Shown in pieces: positions 35,774 to 44,121 of a DNA stretch of 64,000 nucleotides (position 1 is the first letter of the stretch; each line of letters opens with the position of its first letter). A model generated the notes under the pieces. The model ran no database searches and was not told the DNA's origin. It saw only the letters and a list, made by a program, of their open reading frames with translations. This stretch comes from Peptoniphilus_A sp001811425 (GTDB taxonomy: Bacteria > Bacillota > Clostridia > Tissierellales > Peptoniphilaceae): positions 1 to 64,000 of the forward strand of contig NZ_KV804746.1 in the NCBI RefSeq assembly GCF_001811425.1. Direction: 5' to 3'. The position numbers and the translations under genes are program-made.

Positions 35774-37083
35774 AGTAAGTCTTGAAGTTCCTTCCAAGTT
35801 TTTATTTTTTTCTCACTTTTGTCCAAATTGTAGAAGTGTGGATTGGTAAAGCCGTAGAGTTCTCCATCTTCACACCTCACATTTGCCCTGACATAGTGAT
35901 AATTTTCGTCAAAATTTAATTTAACCTGCAAACTATTTTCGCAAGCCTTATAAACTTCGCCATCTACTATTAATTCTATATGAAGTTTTTTGCCGTGAAA
36001 AGTATTTTCTTTTAAGTTCATGGAAAATTCACTGTCTCCAATTTTTTTAAGGTCAAGTAAATTTTCGCGAGAGACAGAAATTTTCCCCTCCAACATGGCT
36101 TTTTTTATTTCATCCTTGGAAAGATTTTTTGCAAAAACAAAGGTCTTTGGATCTCCAAGTAGAGAGGGATAGTCTGCCTTTTCGTATTTTTCATATGGGT
36201 AGAGGTGAGAGTCGCTGCCGCCAAGTCCATAGACCACATAACCATTTTGAAGGAGGATGTCCCATGCCCTTAAAGCCTTTTCCATGGCATCAAGAGAAGT
36301 CATGTAAGTTGGGTCATTTATTATTTCCATAAATTTTAAGTCCTCTAAATCATAGTCGCCAACTAAAAATTCATAGGTTTCCATAAAGGGATGGTTGATG
36401 GAATAAACTTCTCCCCTTAATTCTCTTAAAACTTCTAAAAGCCAGTCTTCTGTATTCAGTCCCTTAACTGAATTTTTTTCAAAAACTGATTCATTAGTAA
36501 AAAATACATTTACATGACCGAACTTCGATGTGATTTCTGTGCCCTCAATAATCAATAAGTCTGTGTCAGGGAATTTCGTCTGATTAAAATTGTGGTCCGT
36601 TGGAGAAAAAAAGTCTAGTCCCCTCTTCTTTGCAACTTCAATATTTTCTTCTGGCGATAACTTTCCATCTGAGTAAAGGGTGTGAGTGTGAAAGTCGCCA
36701 GCGTACCAGCTTTCTTTCCTGCACTTGACCTCATTTTTTTCTATGTCCACTTCTCCCTTTGAGTCTATAGGACTTTTTGCCTCTTCAATTTTTAGGAGGA
36801 CATCTCCACTTTTGTAGAGAAGATAAGCTATCCTATAGTCGCCATCTTCTAAATTTTTAAAGCCATTGGAAGACTTTTCCATGTCCACTGCCATAAATCT
36901 TTCTGCATCTCTATTTGCAGTGATGCTGCCCACAATTTTATCTTCCCTATAGACAAAGAGACTTATAAAAAAACTTTCTCCACTAATGGAAAATCTTAGT
37001 GAGTCTTCCCTTAAATCCTTTAAATTTATTTTTAAATTAATTTCACTAAAGCCTTCTTTTAAATTTTCTATAATATTTTTCAT
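35770..37083 (-). CDS. PHP-domain metal phosphoesterase (CehA/McbA type)
   Basis: A 437-residue protein. Residues 1-120 are a beta-rich N-terminal domain; then a PHP domain with its metal ligands: GDFHTHTLYSDGKL, SPTDHNFNQ, GTEITSKFGHVNVF, SINHPFM and GLGGSDSHLY. PHP domains hydrolyse phosphoesters with a trinuclear metal centre. The gene follows a Ugp-type ABC importer and overlaps a HAD phosphatase. In E. coli the ugp operon ends with UgpQ, a glycerophosphodiester phosphodiesterase; this PHP enzyme may fill that role. A partial terminator between it and the binding-protein gene should lower its expression. Confidence 0.85.
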   Translation of the reverse strand: MKNIIENLKEGFSEINLKINLKDLREDSLRFSISGESFFISLFVYREDKIVGSITANRDAERFMAVDMEKSSNGFKNLEDGDYRIAYLLYKSGDVLLKIEEAKSPIDSKGEVDIEKNEVKCRKESWYAGDFHTHTLYSDGKLSPEENIEVAKKRGLDFFSPTDHNFNQTKFPDTDLLIIEGTEITSKFGHVNVFFTNESVFEKNSVKGLNTEDWLLEVLRELRGEVYSINHPFMETYEFLVGDYDLEDLKFMEIINDPTYMTSLDAMEKALRAWDILLQNGYVVYGLGGSDSHLYPYEKYEKADYPSLLGDPKTFVFAKNLSKDEIKKAMLEGKISVSRENLLDLKKIGDSEFSMNLKENTFHGKKLHIELIVDGEVYKACENSLQVKLNFDENYHYVRANVRCEDGELYGFTNPHFYNLDKSEKKIKTWKELQDLL

Positions 37084-37093
37084 ATTTCTCCTT

Positions 37094-37122
37094 AAAAAAA
37101 GCTCTGGGCATAACCCAAAGCT
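37094..37122 (-). terminator. Hairpin between binding protein and PHP gene
   Basis: AGCT-c-TGGG (37100-37108) and CCCA-a-AGCT (37114-37122) form a 9-bp stem with one mismatch. A T run follows on the minus strand. It may act as an attenuator giving more binding protein than enzyme. Confidence 0.75.
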
Positions 37123-37140
37123 TGCTTTTAAAAATTTTTC

Positions 37141-38445
37141 TTACTTGTTTATTTCGTCAAGGGCTGCTTGGGCAGTCTTAGCTGCTTCGTCAAGGGCAGT
37201 CTTTGCATCTACATTTTGAAGTTCAACCTTATCTGCTGCAATGGAAAGTGCATCTGTAATTTTTCCATCTGTTGGGTCTATAAAGGCAGGTGATGCCTGC
37301 ATTGCTTGTTCATAAGGAACTCCTGCATAAGGATTTTCTTCTATGAATTTTTTGTATTCAGCAACATCTGCTGCAGATTTTCTAACTGGAATGTAGCCAA
37401 TTTTTTCTGACCACTTAGCAGAAACTTCTGGACTTGTGAAGTAGGCTATCCATTCATAGGCTGCCCTTTGTTGTTCTTCACTTGCTGCTGCAGGAACAAG
37501 TAGTGAGTGAGCATTTGCCACTGGCTTTCCTGGGTTGCCATTTAGTCCTGGTTGTGGAAGAGAAGAAATTTTTGTAAAGTCAAGGTCTCCCTTATCTCCT
37601 GATGAACCAGTGTAGGACATTGCCTCGCCATTCATTACATTGTCAATAGTTCTGTACCAGTATTCCCAGCCTTGTCCACCAGATTCGATTTTTGTAGTTT
37701 TGTTGTCAAAAATTTCTTGTCTGACAAAGTTCCATGAATCAACCCATTCCTTACTGTTGATTAAAACTTTTTTGCCATCATCAGATAAAATTTTGCCACC
37801 ATTAGATAGGGCAATATCCATTAAGTTTTCGTGGTTATACATTACAAGGTGTCCCCACTTTGCTATGCCCTTGTCTTGAATTTCCTTTGAATATTTAAAA
37901 GTATTTTCCCAAGTGCTGTAAACTTCCTTTGGATCAAGACCTGCCTTTTCAAGTAAGTCCTTTCTGTAATAAATTACTTGGGTTGTGCCATAAGCTGGGA
38001 ATCCATAAACCTTGTCGTCTACAATGGCTGGCTTCATAAATACATCAAGGTAATCATCAAGTGGAGTTCTGTCATCCATGTACTTTGTCAAATCTGCAAG
38101 CATGCCATCCTTAACTCTAAGTTCAATGTTTGAGCCGATGTAAACTGCTGGTGGTTCTTTGGCTGCAATAGCTGCTTGAACCTTTTGGAAAGTTTCATTG
38201 TAGTCAGCTTGTTGAACGCCAACAACCTTTACCTTGTCTTGTGATTCGTTAAATTCTTTGATAATTTCTTCCATAGTTTCGCCAGCAACTGAACCAAGTC
38301 CATACCAAAATTGAATTTCAGTTTTTCCCTTGGAGTCTGCTGTCTTTTCTTCTGTCTTCATTGCATCTTTTGCAGAACTAGAGCAGCCTGTCAAAAGCAT
38401 AAGTCCGCATAGCATAAGTAATGCTGTTTTGAATAGTTTTTTCAT
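37141..38445 (-). CDS. ABC transporter substrate-binding lipoprotein (UgpB-like)
   Basis: A 434-residue extracellular solute-binding protein, family 1. A lipoprotein signal peptide ends in LMLLTGC-S, so the mature Cys is acylated and anchored to the outer face of the membrane. The lobe motifs EIQFWYGLGS and GVQQADYNETFQKVQAAIAA resemble sn-glycerol-3-phosphate-binding UgpB-type proteins. The permease and ATPase genes lie upstream in the same operon. The substrate could be glycerol-3-phosphate, a glycerophosphodiester or a sugar. Confidence 0.88.
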   Translation of the reverse strand: MKKLFKTALLMLCGLMLLTGCSSSAKDAMKTEEKTADSKGKTEIQFWYGLGSVAGETMEEIIKEFNESQDKVKVVGVQQADYNETFQKVQAAIAAKEPPAVYIGSNIELRVKDGMLADLTKYMDDRTPLDDYLDVFMKPAIVDDKVYGFPAYGTTQVIYYRKDLLEKAGLDPKEVYSTWENTFKYSKEIQDKGIAKWGHLVMYNHENLMDIALSNGGKILSDDGKKVLINSKEWVDSWNFVRQEIFDNKTTKIESGGQGWEYWYRTIDNVMNGEAMSYTGSSGDKGDLDFTKISSLPQPGLNGNPGKPVANAHSLLVPAAASEEQQRAAYEWIAYFTSPEVSAKWSEKIGYIPVRKSAADVAEYKKFIEENPYAGVPYEQAMQASPAFIDPTDGKITDALSIAADKVELQNVDAKTALDEAAKTAQAALDEINK

Positions 38446-38479
38446 TTTTTCTCCTTTAAATTTTTTATGTTAATTAATA

Positions 38480-39301
38480 TTAACCCTTAATGCCGCTATC
38501 AGAAATTCCCTTTATAAACCACTTTTGTAAAACAATAAATAGAATTAAGAGGGGAAGAACTGATATAGTGTTGCCCGCCATTAAAAGGGGCAAGTTTTCT
38601 CCAAAATTTCCCTGTGAGGTAAAAAATTTATTTAAACCCACGCTTATTAAATACTTTGATTTTGAATTTGTAATAAGTGAAGGCCACATATAGTTGTTAT
38701 ACATGGTCACAAATTGGATCAGTGCATTTGTAAGGATAGTTGATTTTGAAATTGGAAGGACAACCTTTAAAAGTATGTCCAAGTCACTTGCACCGTCCAT
38801 TTCCGCTGCCTCTATTAACTCCTTTGGCACTGTCTTAAAGGTATTGTAGAGCATATAAATTGTAAAAACTGCCACTGCATTGGAAACAATAATCCCCGTT
38901 AGGGTGTCGATTAAGTTTAATTTTGCAATTATTACATAGCTTGGCACATAGGTTGTGGCAGCTGGCAGCATGTAAGTCAAGAGGATTCCCTTAAACATAA
39001 GTCCCCTCAGTTTAAAGGAAAATCTGTACATGCCATAGGCGAGCAAGACTCCAGTTACAATTTGAAGAATTACTATTACAATTGATGTGACAATTGAATT
39101 TATGATGTATAAATCAAAGGGGGCTAAATTTAAGGCTCCCATAAAATTTCTAAAATCTAAAAAATCTGGCATAAAGCTAAGAGGCTTTCGCATAATTGAT
39201 TCTGTAGTCTTAAAAGAATTTGAAATCATCCACATAAGTGGGAAAAAAGTAATTATTGATAAAATTATGAGGACCAGGTGCCTTCCTATTTTTTTCATCA
39301 T
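38480..39301 (-). CDS. ABC transporter permease (UgpE/MalG-like)
   Basis: A 273-residue permease with six predicted membrane helices and the cytoplasmic EAA loop ELIEAAEMDGASDLDILLKV that contacts the ATPase. The N-terminus has HLVLIILSIITFFPLMWMIS. This is the second inner-membrane subunit, overlapping the first permease by 4 nt. It matches the MalG/UgpE type of carbohydrate importers. Confidence 0.9.
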   Translation of the reverse strand: MMKKIGRHLVLIILSIITFFPLMWMISNSFKTTESIMRKPLSFMPDFLDFRNFMGALNLAPFDLYIINSIVTSIVIVILQIVTGVLLAYGMYRFSFKLRGLMFKGILLTYMLPAATTYVPSYVIIAKLNLIDTLTGIIVSNAVAVFTIYMLYNTFKTVPKELIEAAEMDGASDLDILLKVVLPISKSTILTNALIQFVTMYNNYMWPSLITNSKSKYLISVGLNKFFTSQGNFGENLPLLMAGNTISVLPLLILFIVLQKWFIKGISDSGIKG

Positions 39302-40191
39302 GACTGAACCTTCTTTCTCATAAAAATCATAAGAAGTGATAATATTGCCGTTATTATTACTATAATAAGTGACACTGCACTTGCCTTGCCCATGTTAAAC
39401 TCTTCAAAGGCCATTTGGTAAAACAAGTAGAGTAGTGTCCTTGTTGAGCCTGCAGGCCCCCCTCTTGTGAGAACTGAGAACTGATCATAGGCTTGAATGG
39501 ATGTTATTAAATTCATAATTAGTAGGAAGTAAGTTGTCCCCTTTGTCATTGGAAAGTAAATATATTTTATTTTTTCAAAAATATTTATGCCTTCAAGCTC
39601 TCCCACTTCAAATAAACTTTTTGGAATCTTGCTCATGGCATCGGTGTAAAATAACATTGCCCAGCCAGAATTTTTCCAAATAGTTACCATAATTACTGCT
39701 AGCATGGCTGTGTTTTCCTTGGACAACCAATCAGGTCCATTTATGCCAAAGATGGCAAGACACCTATTTATGAGGCCAACATCGCCTCTAAGCATCCAAG
39801 ACCAGACAATTGACATGGCAACCATGGGAGTGACCCAGGGCGAAAACAAAAAGCCCTGATAAATTAACTTTCCCCTAAAATTTCCCTGCAAGAAGAGGGC
39901 AAATACAAAGCCAAAAAATAGGACAGGCACTACTGTGCCAAGACCAAAGACAAGAGTGTTCTTTAAAGCTTGCCAAAAAAATTCATCTTGCAAGATGTAC
40001 TTGTAATTTTCAACTCCCACTAGGTCAAAGTTGGGGCTCACATAATTCCAGTTGGTAAAGGAAATTAAAAAAGATGCAAGCATTGGCAGAAACCAAAAAA
40101 TTATAAGTGGAGCCAAGGGAAGGAAAAAATAAATAAAAAATTCTTTAGGTCCAAGCCTTCTCTCATAGGATTTTCTTGCCCTAGTCTTCAT
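39298..40191 (-). CDS. ABC transporter permease (UgpA/MalF-like)
   Basis: A 297-residue permease with six predicted membrane helices. The EAA loop is SLFEVGELEGINIFEKIKYI, with EVGELEG replacing EAA-MDG. I use ATG at 40191, preceded by AGGTGAAA; the in-frame GTG at 40200 would lie on the ribosome site. It overlaps the ATPase gene end. It pairs with the 38480-39301 product. Confidence 0.9.
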   Translation of the reverse strand: MKTRARKSYERRLGPKEFFIYFFLPLAPLIIFWFLPMLASFLISFTNWNYVSPNFDLVGVENYKYILQDEFFWQALKNTLVFGLGTVVPVLFFGFVFALFLQGNFRGKLIYQGFLFSPWVTPMVAMSIVWSWMLRGDVGLINRCLAIFGINGPDWLSKENTAMLAVIMVTIWKNSGWAMLFYTDAMSKIPKSLFEVGELEGINIFEKIKYIYFPMTKGTTYFLLIMNLITSIQAYDQFSVLTRGGPAGSTRTLLYLFYQMAFEEFNMGKASAVSLIIVIITAILSLLMIFMRKKVQS

Positions 40192-41257
40192 AGCTTTCAC
40201 CTATAAAAATCCGATCTCCACAATCCCTGTCAAAGAAATAAGTTTTTTCTCTTGGGATTTTTACAAAGAGTTCACCCTTGTCCCTTGGATTTTTTTCAAG
40301 ATCGCACTTTAAAATTATTTTATTGCCAAATAATTTGCCAGAGATATTGTAGTCAGACCCCAAAAGTTCTATTAAATTGACGCTAAAGGGCAAACCTTCA
40401 CTATTTGAAAGCTCCAGAGCTTCAGGTCTTATGCCAAGAGTAATAGGTCTATCTTCCAAACTTATTCCACTTAAAATTTTATTTCCTTCATTGTCATAGA
40501 AGGCAGCATCCTTTATTTCGCCATAAATGAAATTCATTGGAGGAGAACCTAAAAATCCTGCCACAAAGGCATTAATTGGATTGGTGTAAAGTTCCCTTGG
40601 ACTGCCAATTTGTTGAATGATTCCATCATTTAAGCAGACAATCCTCGTTGCCATAGTCATTGCCTCAGTTTGGTCGTGAGTTACATAGATGACAGTTGAG
40701 CCCAACTTGTTTTTTAAATTTACAATTTCCTCTCTCATTTCAACTCTTAATTTTGCATCTAAGTTTGACAGAGGTTCATCCATTAAGAAAATGTCAGATT
40801 CCTTAACTATTGCTCTTCCCAAAGCAACTCTTTGCCTTTGACCGCCAGAGAGATCCTTGGGCTTTCTATTTAAATAATTTGTAAGACTTAAAATTTCAGC
40901 AGTGCTTCTAACCTTTTCGTCAATTATTTTCTTGTCCAGTTTTCTAATCTTCAATCCAAATCCTATGTTGTCGTAGACAGACAAATGAGGATAAAGTGCA
41001 TAGGATTGAAAAACCATGGCAATGTTTCTGTCCTTTGGAGCAATATCGTTAGATAATTTGCCGTCGATGTAAAGTTCTCCACTAGTAATATCTTCAAGAC
41101 CTGCAATCATTCTAAGGCTTGTTGACTTGCCGCAGCCAGAAGGACCAACAAAGACGATAAATTCATTCTCCTTTATGTCAATTGAAAAATCCTTTACAGA
41201 ATAATCCTCATTCTCCTCATACTTTTTACAAATATTTTTTAAGCTAATTTTGGACAA
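40181..41257 (-). CDS. ABC transporter ATP-binding protein (UgpC/MsmK-like)
   Basis: A 358-residue ATPase with Walker A GPSGCGKST, signature LSGGQRQRVALGRA, Walker B DIFLMDEPLSNLDAKLR and a C-terminal regulatory OB-type domain typical of MalK/UgpC. The start is a TTG at 41257 with GGAGG 4 nt upstream; the in-frame ATG at 41275 is immediately before that ribosome site and would destroy it. It is the first gene of the importer operon and powers the two permeases. The C-terminal domain also suggests regulation by sugar-phosphate signals. Confidence 0.93.
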   Translation of the reverse strand: MSKISLKNICKKYEENEDYSVKDFSIDIKENEFIVFVGPSGCGKSTSLRMIAGLEDITSGELYIDGKLSNDIAPKDRNIAMVFQSYALYPHLSVYDNIGFGLKIRKLDKKIIDEKVRSTAEILSLTNYLNRKPKDLSGGQRQRVALGRAIVKESDIFLMDEPLSNLDAKLRVEMREEIVNLKNKLGSTVIYVTHDQTEAMTMATRIVCLNDGIIQQIGSPRELYTNPINAFVAGFLGSPPMNFIYGEIKDAAFYDNEGNKILSGISLEDRPITLGIRPEALELSNSEGLPFSVNLIELLGSDYNISGKLFGNKIILKCDLEKNPRDKGELFVKIPREKTYFFDRDCGDRIFIGESYED

Positions 41258-41386
41258 TTGCCCTCCTCCTTTCACCTCAACTATTCTACTTATTAATTAA
41301 ATAGAAAAAATATATAAAAGGTAAAGAATTTGTAAAGTGGAGAATTTTATTTTAAATTTTTTGCAAAACAATCATTTTTTGCAAAT

Positions 41387-41414
41387 AAAAAAGTCCACTA
41401 AAAAATTAGTGAAC
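41387..41414 (-). terminator. Terminator after the ABC-2-type permease gene
   Basis: GTCCACTA (41393-41400) and TAGTGAAC (41407-41414) form an 8-bp stem with one wobble. A T run follows on the minus strand. Confidence 0.85.
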
Positions 41415-41433
41415 TCTAAATTTATTTTAAATT

Positions 41434-42198
41434 TTAATTTACAGAAATTCTATTTTTGTGCATGTAATAAACTGCAAAGAATAAGGCTATTGTTTCTAAA
41501 AGCATTGGGATTAGTATTCCTATTCCCATCCCCCTCATGAACACATCTCCATTGTTTTGAAGGAGTTCAATATTAGTAAATAAGTCTAATTTATCTAAGC
41601 AATATAGGACTGCTCCTTCTATTAGTCCTAGTCCTATATAAATAAGGACTGGTCCACCAAATCCAAATCTTCTAAGTTTTTTTCCACCACCAAGTGTCAC
41701 TGAAAAGATTATGCTAATTATGTTGTTAAATAAAAATAGCAAGCACCAAGCAATAAGCACTAATATGTTTCTTATCCCAATTTCATTTATTATCTCATTT
41801 ATATCTTCCCAAGTTATATCTATTACTCCACCATCAACAGATGGAACAGCCATAAATAGGAAAATAATTAATCCAAAATAAATTGAATAGATAATAAACA
41901 TTATAAGATAATATAAAAATCTTGAAAAAGTTTTTGCTGATGGACTTATTGGTGTTGATTCATAAAATAGGGCGCTATCACCAAAAAACATATTGTAATC
42001 GCCAACAATTACTGTTATTGCTGCTGCCATGTAGCCAAATATTAGCGCCATCATGCCTAGGACAATTGCACTATCACCAATTGAATTATTAACATTTGAA
42101 AATAATAATCCAAAAATAATTAGGGCCACTGGCAAAACTGGAATAAACCAATTACTTCTAAAATGATTTCTTATTTGATGTCCAAGTAATTTTCCCAT
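41434..42198 (-). CDS. ABC-2-type exporter membrane protein
   Basis: A 254-residue membrane protein with about six predicted helices (for example IPVLPVALIIFGLLF, LYYLIMFIIYSIYFGLIIFL and ILVLIAWCLLFLFNNIISII). It has no catalytic motif. It is coupled to the ATPase gene upstream (1-nt overlap), and a GntR-family regulator leads the operon. The YtrABC-type arrangement suggests an efflux system for lipids or antimicrobial peptides; the substrate is unknown. Confidence 0.8.
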   Translation of the reverse strand: MGKLLGHQIRNHFRSNWFIPVLPVALIIFGLLFSNVNNSIGDSAIVLGMMALIFGYMAAAITVIVGDYNMFFGDSALFYESTPISPSAKTFSRFLYYLIMFIIYSIYFGLIIFLFMAVPSVDGGVIDITWEDINEIINEIGIRNILVLIAWCLLFLFNNIISIIFSVTLGGGKKLRRFGFGGPVLIYIGLGLIEGAVLYCLDKLDLFTNIELLQNNGDVFMRGMGIGILIPMLLETIALFFAVYYMHKNRISVN

Positions 42199-42884
42199 TA
42201 AAATACCTCCGTAAAGTAGTCTTCTATGCTCATATTTTCTTCACTTCTTATCTCATCAACGGTTTTATTTATCATAATCTTTCCATCTGATAGGAATAAA
42301 ACTCTATCAAGTAGGGGCTCGATTTGATTTATAAGGTGAGTTGAAACTATGATGAGATTATCTTCTTCAAAATTATTTAAAATAGTCTCAATTATTGCCT
42401 TTCTAGCAGAAGGATCAACGCCAGAAATTGGCTCGTCAAGTAAAAATATTTCTGCTTTTCTTGAAAGGCTAAGGGCGATTTGCATTTTTTCTCTCATGCC
42501 CTTACTCATTTCCTTCACCTTTGCCTTTTCTGGCAAGTTAAATTCTCTGAAAAGTTTATAAAATTTTTCTTCATCGAAATCCTTGAAAAACAATTTGTAG
42601 GTCTTAACAACTTCCTTCACAGAAAGTTTTTCGCTAAGGGCAAACTTGTCTGGCTGATAGGATAAAATTTCTCCCGTCTTGTAATAAATTTCTTCACCGT
42701 CTATGATTACACTTCCCTTATAAGTCATCTCTAATCCTGCAAGGATTCTCAAAAGAGTAGACTTGCCTGCACCGTTGGGACCAACTAGTCCAACGATTTG
42801 TCCCTTTTCAAGTTCTAAGTTTAAATCATCTAGGACCTTGTGCTTGTAGCCCATAGATAAATTTTTTATTTCTAATTTGCTCAT
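42198..42884 (-). CDS. ABC exporter ATP-binding protein
   Basis: A 228-residue ATPase with Walker A GLVGPNGAGKSTLL, signature MSKGMREKMQIALSL (LSxG-type) and Walker B EIFLLDEPISGVDPSARK. The ATG at 42884 overlaps the regulator stop (ATGA) and follows GGAGG. It works with the 41434 membrane protein. Such two-component exporters behind GntR regulators of the YtrA group often respond to envelope stress. Confidence 0.92.
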   Translation of the reverse strand: MSKLEIKNLSMGYKHKVLDDLNLELEKGQIVGLVGPNGAGKSTLLRILAGLEMTYKGSVIIDGEEIYYKTGEILSYQPDKFALSEKLSVKEVVKTYKLFFKDFDEEKFYKLFREFNLPEKAKVKEMSKGMREKMQIALSLSRKAEIFLLDEPISGVDPSARKAIIETILNNFEEDNLIIVSTHLINQIEPLLDRVLFLSDGKIMINKTVDEIRSEENMSIEDYFTEVF

Positions 42885-43240
42885 ACTTCCCTCCAATATT
42901 CATCTAAAAGTTTAAGCGACTTTTCCTTTGTGAGCTTAAGTTCATCTGCCACACTGATTAAATCGTCGCAGGACCTATAGAAAGCTCCCTTTGCCAACTC
43001 ATTAATTTTTTCCTCATCATCAGTTATAAATCTTCCGCTAGTCCTATTTGATTTAGCGAGACCTTCTCTTTCTAGCTCTTGAAGAGCTCTTTGCACTGTG
43101 TTTGGATTTACTCCATAAATTTTTGCCAAGTTCCTAACAGTGTCCATCTTGTCCCCACTCTTCCACTGTCCACTTGAAATTTTTAACTTGAAATCTTCAA
43201 GAAGTTGTAGATAAATAGGTCTATTATTATCAAATTCCAT
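42881..43240 (-). CDS. GntR-family regulator, YtrA subgroup
   Basis: A 119-residue regulator: a GntR winged helix (residues 5-70, RPIYLQLLEDFKLKISSGQW, then GVNPNTVQRALQELEREGLA) and a short helical C-terminal part, the YtrA subgroup that lacks a large ligand domain. Start ATG at 43240 follows GGAGG; the upstream in-frame ATG lies before that site. It is first in the operon with the ABC exporter, and probably represses it. Tandem TTGTACC repeats lie 73-87 bp upstream. Confidence 0.9.
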   Translation of the reverse strand: MEFDNNRPIYLQLLEDFKLKISSGQWKSGDKMDTVRNLAKIYGVNPNTVQRALQELEREGLAKSNRTSGRFITDDEEKINELAKGAFYRSCDDLISVADELKLTKEKSLKLLDEYWREV

Positions 43241-43312
43241 ATTTACCTCCTTCATATATTTTTTATTAGCTAATATTTCCTTTGCTTTTATTTTAAACCA
43301 AAATAAAATATT

Positions 43313-43327
43313 TTGTACCTTTGTACC
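43313..43327 (-). promoter_or_regulatory. Candidate operator: tandem TTGTACC repeats
   Basis: TTGTACC occurs at 43313-43319 and 43321-43327 (plus-strand reading), 8 bp apart. They lie in the promoter region of the GntR operon. GntR regulators usually bind inverted repeats, so this direct repeat may be a promoter element or the site of another regulator. Confidence 0.5.
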
Positions 43328-43432
43328 AATTGCTTAATACAATAATTATTATATACAACTTACAAAAAAATGCAAGAGAAAAATTAAAAATTTTTGAAAA
43401 ATTTTTACGGCAAAAAATTTAAAGAAGGCAAA

Positions 43433-43466
43433 GAAAAAATCCTAAAGCCTTAATGGCTCTAGGATT
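43433..43466 (-). terminator. Terminator of the V/A-ATPase operon
   Basis: AATCCTAAAGCC (43438-43449) and GGCTCTAGGATT (43455-43466) form a 12-bp stem with one wobble. A TTTTTTC tail follows on the minus strand. Confidence 0.95.
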
Positions 43467-43476
43467 TTATTCTTCT

Positions 43477-44121
43477 TTATTTATTTTCTTTAACTTCTTT
43501 ATTTTTTCTATTCTTTTTATTTTTAACTTTTTTAAGCCTAAAGAAGTCTTCTCTTTCTTTTTCTGCAAGAATCTCTTCTATCTCACTAATTATATGATTG
43601 TACTTAGGTATTTGAATTTTATCTAGGGCATTTGCTCTCTTGGCAGTCTTTTTTATTTCGTTGGCAAGTCTAAAGACAGATGTCTCAATCTCTGCAAGTT
43701 CATAAATGACAGGAAGGATTTCAGAAATATTTATCTTTGCCCTGTCAAAGGCTGCATTAGACTTATGAAGTGAATAGTCTGCCTTCACTTCCGCCTTGTC
43801 ATATTTAATTTTAGGCAGTTCAAGCCCCATTACTGAACGAGAAATTATTTGGTATTCCATTTCATTAGGAGCTGCCTCTCCCATTTCCTTTAGGGAAAGG
43901 GCGCCCATAGAAATTGTGGCTTCAACCAGTTCTCCATAAGATGCTGCAAATTTTTCTTCTATCTCAGCTTGAAGCTTCTTGGCATTTTTATTTAAGTCCA
44001 TCATTTCTTTAATGAGGACTGTCCTCTTCTTGTCAAGGAGGTCATAACCCTTCTCTGCAAGGATAAGGGCATTTTTTGATGCTATTAGATTTGCCTTAGT
44101 GGGTGTGACCTTAATTGCCAT
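43477..44121 (-). CDS. ntpD: V/A-type ATPase subunit D (central stalk)
   Basis: A 214-residue coiled-coil protein starting MAIKVTPTKANLIASKNAL, characteristic of subunit D, the central rotor shaft. The C-terminus is Lys-rich. The ATG at 44121 follows AGGTGA and overlaps the end of the B gene by 11 nt. It is the last gene of the operon and a strong terminator follows. Confidence 0.95.
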   Translation of the reverse strand: MAIKVTPTKANLIASKNALILAEKGYDLLDKKRTVLIKEMMDLNKNAKKLQAEIEEKFAASYGELVEATISMGALSLKEMGEAAPNEMEYQIISRSVMGLELPKIKYDKAEVKADYSLHKSNAAFDRAKINISEILPVIYELAEIETSVFRLANEIKKTAKRANALDKIQIPKYNHIISEIEEILAEKEREDFFRLKKVKNKKNRKNKEVKENK

